Assembly: GCF_020520425.1 (NCBI RefSeq)
Contig: NC_079487.1
Location: forward strand, 132,888,385-132,952,384
Source of the DNA: Spinacia oleracea
Lineage: Eukaryota; Streptophyta; Magnoliopsida; Caryophyllales; Amaranthaceae
Direction: 5' to 3'
Length of the DNA: 64,000 nt
Part shown: positions 27,601 through 39,600 of the stretch, piece by piece
How positions within the stretch are numbered: the stretch's first letter is position 1
How the letters are laid out: the number at the start of each line of letters is the position of its first letter
Made by a program: the position numbers and the translations under genes
The notes under the pieces: generated by a model
Told to the model about the DNA's origin: nothing
The model's input: only the letters and a program-made list of their open reading frames with translations
The model's database searches: none

Positions 27601-30600
27601 TGCCAAATCACCACCCCGTTTTACAAATTTACAATTCCGTTATACATTTCCCCCAAAAAATATTTAACATTTACATTTATCTTTTTATTTGGGGTTGGCA
27701 TGTTTTTGCAAATATATGCCAGGCATGTATTTGGACTTCCTCCTATATCACATAGGTTTTAAATATTGTCTATCAAGAAAGGTATCGAGGAAAATACCTT
27801 AAGGTCTTTATCTAGCCTCCCTGCGAGTGCTTGTAGTAATGTAGATTTGCCAGAGTCTGGAGGCCCCAAAAGCAATGTCATCCTAACAATTTGTTTCAAC
27901 GCAAAATGAAAAAACAACAATTTAATTACATTAATATTTTTAATTATCTACGCATACACTTTGATATTATTATTTTCGGTGCGAATGAGCCACAAGAACG
28001 TGAGATTCAATCCCATAAACAGGGATGTAAGCTCTAACCAACTGAGTTACCCATCACTCTCATACACTTTGATATTTTACGAGTAATAAATAATACACCA
28101 TTTTTAAAGTTTATATTTTCAATCATGTACTCCATATTCAGTAGCAAAAAAGTTATGAAAATTTGATATACTAGAACTAAACATTAAAGAAAAATCTAAC
28201 AATAATATACAATACAAGTGCGTAATTGTCATGTATCTTCTCATATGAGTAGGGGATAGCTCAGTTGGTTAGAGCTTCCCTCCCGATTTCAGGTGATCCT
28301 GGGATCGATTCTCATCCCCACCATTATGGTTCCCGACCTCCCGGCAGAAAAATTTATAGTCCATTTTTAGTGACGGACCCCTCTAAAATTTGAGTATTTC
28401 ATATATTGTTTAATTCCTCCATTGACCCCCGTAATTAAATGGTTCAACATCACATAGTAATGACACGTGCATCCGTCATTTTCTGGTGCAAAATTTTCCT
28501 ACCAAATATCATTTTCCTACAAAATATACTATGTATATGTTTTATTTTATTTTGATTCTCTAACCTTTTGTATAAACTATTTATCTATGGAAAAAATATC
28601 TATACTAATATATTAAAAGGCGTTTTGACAAACGTCTATGTGCCACGTATTCCCCTCTTTCTTTGCACTTGCATTCCGCCACGTCAACATCTACAAGTGT
28701 CGCCGCGACAACGAAGCATCTGTGCCACGTATTCCATCTAACAAAATTGTGGTATACTTACAACCAAAAAGGATGTTCTAAGGCTCGAACATCAAACCTC
28801 CGTAGTTAAGGAGCACAACTTTTACCACCTCAACCAACTTTTACTTGTGTTTCATTTACGATCTTTAATTCCTAAATCTGCTGTAAAGGGAGAATTATAA
28901 TAAATGAGAGTACATTAATTTCACTGCTCACATCACCGACCCATCTTCTTCCTTGAAACTTTGAAAGCTTCTCCAAAATTTCATTTTCCTCAGATTTTCC
29001 AATCTCTCATCTTCATGATAATTGATTGCTCCATCTTCATGATAATTGATTGCTCTTAATTAAGTGACACATTAATTATGAGTTATCAATTACATCAGGA
29101 AGAAGAAGATTCGTCTTTGTGGGTCGCATCCCGCCTTTGTAGCTCCGAATTGGGCTACCTCCGAATTCCTCTTCATGATTAATTGATTATTCTTAATTAA
29201 GAGAAACATTGATTATGAGTACTCAATTAAATCACGAGGAAGAAGATTCGTCTTTGTGGGTTGATTTCTGCCTATGTGTTTTCACAATAAATTATAATTC
29301 AAGTCATGAGTTTAATTTTATCTTTTGAACCAAATCAATTTCTCAATTGATTGCCTAAATCTGTAACTGAAGCTGCGTAATTGAGCCCCTCTAAGAGGTT
29401 CCCATTATATATATTCCTATAGTCTTGCTGAATTCATCAGCCCCTATTTTGCTACCCCTTTGAAAAAGGTTTATGAGAAGTAATTAGGTGACTCACGCAT
29501 CTAAACTATTACAATGATTTAATTCTTGTGTTTGTATATGTATTCATGGCATTAGGCTCTTCATTTACAAAGTACCATTTGTTTTTGTTTTGGGTTTTGT
29601 TTGCTGTAGGCTTGAGTAAGACAGGGGCTGCAGTCGATTGTTGAGTATCATATTGTCCTGCAACAAAAACTCTGGTTAGTTGTTCAATTTAGATTGTATT
29701 GGAAATGCCTCTATATATTGTGTAATTTAATATGGGAATTTTAGGAAATGTGACAATTTTGTCACAGAGAAACAAAATAGTATGTGAATATTATTTCTGG
29801 GAGGAGGGAGTAACTATTAAGAGATAGATAAAAGTCGGAAATTGTCATTACTTCTTGAATATTCTGCGAAGGTTGCTTGCTAATGCTTTGTCATAAGTAT
29901 TATTAAAGCCCTTGTGGAAGTCCTCATCTCCAATTGGCATATTGAAATGGTTACACAGGCTCACAGTCCTCTGTATTTTCCAAAAGCTTTGTATAAGATA
30001 ATCTCATCACTTACTCAGTATCATACGAATGTTCTATGATTAGGAGTGTCTTTTATGAGATCTCTCTTATGAGTTACTTTTATGTGGATGGGTGAGTTTC
30101 AAATGGATATGAGGTGACTTTAGGATTTATACTAGAGCATTGCTGAACTTGAATAATAACATAAAGAAAAGACCAATATGCAGATATGTTCAGTATAGCG
30201 AACCCAAGTGCTTACCTTTCTAAATATGTGGGTGGTCTAGCTTTATTTCTCCACAAAACAACATTTATTACCCTAAAAAAAAGGTAAGCACTGGTTGTGG
30301 GAAATGTAGAGAGTTTTCTGACTATAGCCAAGTTATTCAATTTCGTAAACAGTAACAGAAGTAAATGTCTAATGTATTTGATAGCACCGCATTAAGGTTG
30401 AATGTGATCATCTAGAGTTGTTCACTGTCAAGTACATCTCATTGGAGTCATATGGACACTTAAAAGTAGAAAATGTGAGTTTCAGGGTTGAGCACGAACT
30501 GCAATATGGGGCTGGCAATTTTTGGGAGTCTATAGAATTGTTATGCAATAACTGATGGGAAAATTGCCAAACAGTCATGGAAAATTGCCAAAATTGTGTA

Positions 30601-33600
30601 ACAGTCTTACAAATAAATTGTGGCAACCCTAATTATTATGTTTAACCAACATTGGTGTGAGCTGACTCTTTTGAATCAGAATACTAGAATCAGAATACTA
30701 AGTTTTTGCCCTTTGTTAATCTCAATCAGGGAATTTCAATTCCATTGTATATAATGGTGACAGGACCAAAAATTCAAGCTTCATTCTCATTTATACAGAA
30801 CCTTTTCCAAATAACTTAATGGTTCTGTTTTACTTTGTGGGCTACAGGTACTTTGTGAACCTTCTGAAGTTGTACTGTCATTTGGATAGCTGGCTCTTGA
30901 AAACTAAGGTAGTTCCTTTACTTTAAAATTTTATATAGTCAAATACCATTGAGCTACACTTAATAGAATAAGACTGACCATGCATCTCATTACCAAGATG
31001 CGATGGCCATTTGTCGATGGGCAGGACCACCTGATCTGTTCATAACATTCACATGTAACCCAAAGTGGCCTGAAATTACAGAATTCTTAGCAAACATACC
31101 TGGACAACGACCCGAAGACAGGCCAGATGTCGTGGTCCGCGTCTTCAAAATAAAGCTTGATGAGTTGATATGTGATCTAACAACAAAAGAACATTTTGGG
31201 AGAACAATAGCAGGTACATATTATTTCCTCCAAAGAAGTTAAATAACAACATGCATTAATCACTAACAAATCCTCTTTCTCTTTGCAGTAATATATACCA
31301 TTGAATTTCAGAAACGAGGCTTGCCGCACGCTCATATTCTGCTGTTTTTACATCCAGATGACAAGCCACTAACTCCAGAAGACATAGACAGAATCATTTG
31401 TGCAGAGTTACCAGACAAAGAGGTAGACTTAATTGGATATGAAATAGTAGTCCAATCAATGATGCATGGGCCTTGTGGGTCAATGAACGAACGCTCACCT
31501 TGCATGGAAGATGGAAAATGCTCAAAACACTACCCAAGAAGTTTCCAGGAAACAACAACTGTGAATGATGAGGGGTATGCACTGTATACAAGACGTAATA
31601 ATGGGCATACAGCAACAAAGAATGGTCAAGTTCTGGATAACAGGTTTGTAATCCCATACAATATTGATCTGGTGGTGAAATTTCAGGCCCACATAAATGT
31701 GGAATGGTGCAACAAAGATAGGTCACTGAAATACTTATTCAAGTATATGAACAAAGGCCCTGACATGGCACTTGCAAGAATTGAACAGGCTCGGGAAGGA
31801 AATAATGGCAACGAAGCACAAAACCACCAGGAGCAAGTTATAGATGAGATTCAAAATTATCTAAAATGTAGATATGTGTCAGCCTCTGAAGCATGTTGGA
31901 GAATATTCTCATTCATCATCCAATACAAAAACCCCCCTGTACAGAGGCTAACGTTTCATTTGGAGGGTCATCAAGAAGTCATTTTTGAAGACCATGAGCA
32001 CTTGGACGATGTCCTGGAAAGAGTTGGGGCAAAGAAAACAACATTGACAGAGTGGATGACAGCTAACAGGATGTATCCAGAAGCGCGCGAACTCACATAT
32101 GCAGACTTCCCAACAGAATGGGTATGGTTAAGCGACGAGAAAAGATGGAAGCCTAGAGAAAACGGGAGCAGCATTGGAAGGATATACTTTGCACACCCTG
32201 CCTCCGGGGAGAAGTACTACTTAAGATTGCTTCTGAATATTGTCAAAGGTGCCACATGCTTCGCAGACATCCGGACGGTGAATGGAATCATACATCCTAC
32301 ATACAAGGCAGCATGTCATGCCCTTGGGCCTCTTGATGGGGACAATGAATGGCACGAGGGATTAGTTGAAGCAGCCACATGGTCTAACGGCCCACAATTG
32401 CGGGAACTCTTTGTTACAATGCTCTTATTCTGTGAAGTGTCAGACCCAAAAGAGTTGTGGGAAAAGCATTGGACAGACTTATCGGATGACATTGTTTACC
32501 GACAACGTCAAAGACTGGGAATTGCAGACCTAAGTCTAGCAGAAGATCAGATTCAGAACTACACCCTCTATGAGATTGAACAACTACTAAACAGAGACAA
32601 TAGAAGCCTCAAAGACTACCACGGCATCCCATTACCAGATGCAGCCCTACTTCAAGAAGCAGGAAATAGGATGCTACTGGAAGAGCATGACTACGACACA
32701 GAATCATTGGCTAGCGATGCTCGCGATTTAGAACAGGACCTTAATGATGACCAAAGACATGTTTATGACAACATCCTTCAAGCAGTGTACGAGAGTAGAG
32801 GTCAACTATTCTTTGTCTATGGTAGTGGTGGCACAGGGAAGACATATCTTTGGAGAGCATTAATATCCAAGCTTCGCTCCGAAGAACAAATAGTACTTGC
32901 AGTGGCATCATCAGGAATAGCAGCTTTACTACTCCCTTCTGGCCGTACTGCCCATTCCAGGTTCAAAATCCCACTGGTGTTAAGTGAAAATTCGTGCTGC
33001 AACATTGACCAAGGCTCTGACCTCGCAGAACTAATCCGACGAACAAAGCTCATAATATGGGATGAAGCTCCCATGGTACATAGGCATGGCTTTGAAGCAC
33101 TTGACCGAACTTTTCGAGATGTAATGCAGCTTCATGACCAATCGTCAAAGGACAAAGTTTTTGGAGGCAAGGTAGTAGTCTTAGGAGGGGATTTTCGGCA
33201 AATACTACCTGTTGTTCCAAAAGGAGGACGAGTAGAAATTGTAGATGCATCTGTGAGCAAATCCAAGACCATATGGCCAGAGTGCATTGTCCACACACTA
33301 AGGACAAATATGCGAATAAAGCGGTCAAACCTAGACCAAGTCGATATAGAGCGATCAGAATTCAGCAAATGGGTTCTAGATATGGGAAACGGGCATATTC
33401 CAGCAACAACAAAAGAAGGCGAGGATGAACCGACATGGATAGAAATACCCGAGGACTTACTTATACATGGAGATGATCCTATTGCTGCATTGGTGGAAGA
33501 GGTGTACCCAGAAATTTTACACAGGCACATGGACCCAAAGTACCTCCAACAACGGGCCATACTTGCTCCAAAAAATGAAACAGTTGACAAGATCAATGGA

Positions 33601-36600
33601 TACATACTCCAAATGATCCCAGGAGAGGAAATAACCTACAAGAGCGCAGACAGAATCTGCCCAGCAACAACAGGTGGGAGAAATGTGCAATCACTGTACC
33701 CTACTGAATTCCTCAACAGCCTACAATTTCCAGGTGTGCCCAATCATGAAATACAACTCAAAGTAGGGTGTCCTGTAATATTGTTGAGGAACATCAACCA
33801 AAGAGAGGGACTATGTAATGGGACACGCCTTATTGTCACCAGATTGAACCATAGAATCATTGAAGCACAAGTTGTCACTGGAATAAATGCGGGGGACATG
33901 GTCAGCATTCCACGAGTAGAAATGTCACAATCAGATTCAAAATGGCCATTCATCTTAAAGCGCCGGCAGTTCCCAATCAAAGTTTGCTTCGCAATGACAA
34001 TCAATAAGAGTCAAGGACAAACATTCGACCATGTGGGAATATACTTGCCAGAACCAGTATTCAGCCATGGCCAACTATATGTTGCTGTATCCAGAGTCAC
34101 TACACGGAGTGGACTCAAAATCTGCATCCCAAGAACAAGCACCGATGATCAGCAAACTGGAAAAACAAAAAATGTGGTCTACAAAGAAATATTCAATGAT
34201 CTATAATCTGTTCAAGACATTGAAACTTCATTAAAAACAAGGCTCTGTTCAGAATGTTTGTTTTTACCTGTTTCTTAGTTTAGAAAAACTCCCTGATTTA
34301 GCATAAAAAAATAAGACTGCCAACTTACTAAATCATCACAGAAATGCATCATTGTCTACATTGCATCATTTGAATCATTGTCTCATTAACAGCTTCATTC
34401 CTTACATTATTGATAGAACTTTGGTTGTGAACTTCCGTGCATAACTAACTGATTATGAAATTTGTTCCAGGATCTAAGACTTTGAAAAATGGCAACAAAT
34501 CAAAACATTGCTGACCTCAGGCCCACTTTGAGGGGAGGACCCTTGCTGGCACGAGTTATAAGAACATGGGATGTGGTATACAACTCGAGCGAACAACCAA
34601 CCGCTTTTGATTTCCTTCTGTTAGACAAACAAGTAAGCTAAACTAACATCTATATCCTTTACACCTCTGCTTAACAAACTGCCTAATAATAAATTTGGAA
34701 AGTAACACCAAAATTAAAATACCAAATGCAGGGAGGGCTCATTCAAGCCACTATGAGGAAGGATTTGATGAAAACTTACAAGGATCAAATTGTGGAAGGA
34801 AATATACACACAATTAACAACTTTGAAGTGGCTAGAAACAACAAGCTTCATTGCCCGGTAAAAAATGACATGCTTATCAGATTCACCCCTTTTACAACTG
34901 TTTTTCAAGAACAAGAAAATGCAGCAACAATCCCGATGAACAACTTCCAGATACATCCATTAGATCGTTTGCAAGAGAGGAACAACAAAAGTGACTACGC
35001 CATAGGTACGTAAACAACAACTACTGCCAAATCATTAATATACCTCCTCAAATATATTACACTAATACATGTTCTATTTACGAACATGGCCATAAATTGT
35101 AGATGTAGTTGGCTTGCTAATTGGAGTTGAGGAGAAAACCTGGGTCAATGTTGGATTACAAAGAACCCCAATACGAAGGATTCAAATTGAAGATCAATGG
35201 TAAAATAGAAATTTAATGTCAACACACACAATACATATACAGATCCTGACAAAAACTTATTACCACTATATATGCAGCAACACCAAGGTTGTGGTTACTT
35301 TGTGGGGAGCAAAAGCTGACTTGATAGACACTCACATAACACAGGATTAAGACAACTTCAAAGTACTACTCATCACCTCAACAAAAGTGAGTATGTATCA
35401 AGGTAAGACCAACACCTAATACATAACTCCATAAAAATACACAAACTAAACAAAATGACCAATTGTTGGGCCAAGTACTTCTGCCGTGTATATAAAATAC
35501 TGGTGTGTCACTCTCCTCTATGAGATGCTAACATTATTCTAAACATTGCAACTTGCAGGAAACTATCAGTTGAACTCTACAAATGCAACGCAGATACACA
35601 TCAACCTGCCAATTCCAGAAATAGAAGGTTTCAAGCAAGGGTAACAAATTCATATAAACCCATATTCATAACCCAAGTTTATAACTGAAACATAATCACA
35701 AACTAACACATTCTACCAACAGGCCTGAACCGAGAACACCTATTAAACAACTGGAGGCCAAACCACACGAGACACTAGAACAAGCCATGTTCAAGAACAG
35801 AAAAAAGATACAAGATATTCTGCAAATGGATCCACAAACAAAGGTAAGATCCTAACTTCCCCCATACATCTGCACCTAGCGGAAATATTTAACCTTGAAT
35901 CCAATTGCAAAAAAAAAAAAAAAAAAACGATACCAACAGTTAATTAAAACCTAAGTTATCAATTTAACTGAAGGGCTCAATGCTAAATCCACTAATCCAA
36001 GTATGAGGGTACCCTAATAGAACCTAATTTATTGTAAATATTGAAATTTTTAACAAAAATCTTAGAACCTCTTTTCTTCTTGGACCCTAGCTAATGTCTA
36101 TTAAAATTTGAAAAGGATCAATTATTTATTTTAACATCTATTCCAGCAAATGATTAGAAGTTATTTTAATTCTCCAACAGAAAATATCACATGAGTACTG
36201 CTTTTCTTATGTATGAATCACAAACAATGATAAAAGGCAAATGTGTAAAAATCTAAATTGTGCATTATTTAGAAAACATAAGAAGTATATGTGATTGTTA
36301 TTAACCTGAAACATAGACTAATGCAGAAAGTGAATCTCAATGCTCATTGGATAACATATATAAATACTATACAGGACATGTTCACCATCAGTGCCACAAT
36401 CATGAGCATCCACCTTGACAAAAAGTGGCATTACAACTCTTGTGACGCATGTAAGAAAAAGATAGATGAAACATTCTACTGTACCAATTGCGAGGTGGTG
36501 GTCAAATACCCAAAAACAAGGTAAATAACTTTCTCACGCTATATCACAAGACAATGAAAAACTACTAGATTTATAACCCAGTAAGTTGCAGGTATCTTTT

Positions 36601-39600
36601 GACGGTTGATATAGATGATGGAACTGCATGTATCCCAATGGCATTGTTCGATAAGGAGGCTGAAATAGTCGTCGGAAGTCCGATACACAAACTTCTTGAA
36701 CTACAGAAAAATGTATGACAATTGCAAAAACACAAGTATAAATAAGCTCTTACGAAAAAATACAAAGACTAACAAATACAAACAACAATACATTGTAGGA
36801 CAATGGCAAAGATAACGTGTTAGATCGCCTACAACATTGTGTTGGGAAACAATTTGCATTTAAGGTGAAGCAGAGTACAAGAAGTGAAACAACAGAGCTC
36901 ATCTGCCAAAAGACGTTCCACATAGATTACCAATTAGAAAAGTCTTACAAAGAACTACAAGGTGCAGAAGTGGTGGGTATACATAAACACAATACAACTT
37001 AGACTTTCTTAACTAATTACATAATCAAACCTATATAACAAAATGTCCTAATTGCAGGAACAAAATGTAGCAAAAAAGCAACTCATGGATAAAGCCTCAG
37101 ACACTATTCAAGTAGAAACATCACTCTTGGATAATGCCACAGGATCGAAGCCTGAAGTGGAAAGTGACCTGCTAGAAAAAAGGCTACTCCTGGATAAAGC
37201 CTCAGACACAACTACTGGAGTAGAAACACCACTCTTGGATAACGCCACAGGAACGAACACTGAAGTGGCAAGGCACCTGCTGGATAACGCCTCAAAAAAG
37301 GACACTAGAGTGGAAAGGACTGCAAGGAAGAGAAACAGAAATGAAATGTAAGTACAATGTTCAACAACAAAATAAACAGAATATAAACAACAAAAACACA
37401 AAATGAAACAACTGTACGTACTAATCGATATCTTTATTGCAGGGAGACAGACAAAGAAACAACTACAACCGTCAACCGTGAAAACTAAAACAAGCATGGG
37501 TAAACGAAGACACAACCATGCCAAGTGGAGACACGGCCACATTAAGTTATGCACCAAATAAGAGGAATACCCTCAATAATTCCAACAAATACAATAATAG
37601 TTTACTTTATCATGTTTAAGATACAATTTAGAATTCGAGTAAAGATTCGACCAAAATTCAAAAGACAATTGTACGTCTCCAGGGAATTTCACTTTATAGA
37701 CAAGTTTTACATTTTCGTTTATTAACCATCGTCCAATATATAACTCATTGTACATAATAAGAGTTATTGAGTACATTATAATTTTTAGTCAACTCATCAC
37801 ACCAACAACATTAGAAATATTCAATGAAAACACCATTTGAAACCTACTAACAGTAGAAACCCGGGGCATCGCCCGGGCTACACACTAGTTAGTTTATAAA
37901 TTATGACAATAATAGATATCATGTAATAATAATTTGCTAAATATTTGCTTGTAATAATTTAGTCAAATCAATACATTAATAATGGAAAATATATTCACTC
38001 GACATGTTGGTCAAATTAGCATATTATACATATATAATATGCATTTTAGATAAATACATTTAAATGAGTATGTTCAAAATTTTATAAATTATGCAGTGGT
38101 TTAGGGATATTCAGTTAAATATTTTGTAAAAATATTATCATAATCCATGCATGCATGGAATCTATTTTTTCCTAATTTTAACCTCAAATTCTCAAAACTC
38201 CAAAAATTGCAATTCATATGGAACGGATATTGGGAAGTTGGGAAATATTATCCACAAATGAAATAAGAAAATACCTGGAAGGTTTAACAATGCCACTAAC
38301 ATCTTGGAGTATCTTGATGGTCCTTTTATTTGATGGGGTTAATCGTATCAACCCAAGAATCATCTGTCAGTGTCAAAAACAATTAAAATGTCTTAACTCC
38401 ACCTTTCGGGCCAATGCTTTATCGAAAATCGTCGTATATTTATTTGTTTATTTTCTTGGGTGTAAATGAGGTACAAAGACAATAATAAAATTATAAATAG
38501 TGGAGGGAATTCGAACCTGCAATATATCGTACATAAACCGTCAATTTTAATCACTAGATCAATACCTCATCGATAAAATAGTGGTATACTTATAATATGG
38601 AATTAGGATAATGTGACGATGATTACCTCTAGTATATTCATTGAGGAATTTAGCAAGTTGGGCAAGGCTCTGCTTCCTACATGTACTGCTCCTTCCACTG
38701 ACAGATGCTCATATCTCAATTCAATATTTGGAATTTTAATTGCTACCCTATTATGCCACCCAAGAAAAAAAAATATTAGACGTGTTAGAATGTGACAAAG
38801 TGAAATGGGAAAAATATTTAGATTCAGAGGGAGTATTTTCTTATACACATGATGCGCGCGTAATTTTATAATGACATTAAAATAATTAATATTTCTTATC
38901 GATTTCATACATTTTATCGTTTTTAGGGGGTAAAAAAATATGGTTTAATTTCTTTAGATGGTAAAAATAATTTGGACATATTATATTTTACCACCTAAAA
39001 AAACTAAAACTTGTACGAAGTATTTTACCACCTGAAAAAGAATTAAAATTTGTTTTTTTACTACCTGAAAACCAAAAAGTAGATGAAACATTTATGTGCG
39101 GTTACCTAATTCAATTTCTCTCCAATTTTTTACACTCCATTTGTAAATTTCTTTAACCCTTTCACCCTTCTCTCTTTATTTTCATTAAATTTTGTTAAAT
39201 TTATGAAGGCAAATTTGCTAAAAGGGACCTTTCATAACCCAAATTTTGTGAGAAAATGACCTTATATATTTTTTGTGTGAAATCACACCTTAATGTAATT
39301 TTTTTTTGCGAAAGAAAACCTAAGAAAAGTTTCCGGCATTGAATGAGTTTATTAGGCCATTGACTTGCACGTGAGCAGCACTTATTACTTTATTTTGCTA
39401 CAATTTCAACAAAACGCATTGTTAAAGTGATGTTTATTGTGGTAGTGCGCGATTTTGATATATTGTGTCGTGTTTAAGGGAAGTTGTTTCGTTTCCACTA
39501 AACATGCTCGTTTTTACAAGGTAACATGTAAAATGAAGCCACACGTGTTGCTCACGTGCAGGTCAATGGCCAGAAAAGCTCAGTCAATGTCGGAAACTTT

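Larger units (their letters stand above)
28599..37888 (+). mobile_element. Helitron with Rep-helicase and RPA1-like genes
   Basis: The 9290-bp element begins TCTATACTAATATATTAAAA and ends in a short hairpin (CCCGGG...CCCGGG, 37860-37877) followed by ACACACTAG. It sits between host A (28598) and T (37889) with no target duplication, as Helitrons do. It lies in intron 3 of the ABCG gene, antiparallel to it. The first 2.3 kb hold no recognisable gene, only two partial direct repeats around 29071-29275 sharing GAAGATTCGTCTTTGTGGGT. Two genes follow on the plus strand: a partial Rep-helicase and an RPA1-like gene. Two short relatives share both ends (40459-41092, 48638-49159). Confidence 0.92.

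Noticed and set aside
28252-28322. A functional tRNA gene
   Set aside because: The D arm and A box are good, but no five-pair anticodon stem can be drawn and the T stem has mismatches.
30408-30626. Small open frames in the first 2.3 kb of the large Helitron as the missing RepHel N-terminus
   Set aside because: None shows the Cys-rich or Helitron-like N motifs expected there, and none joins in frame to the exon at 31003.
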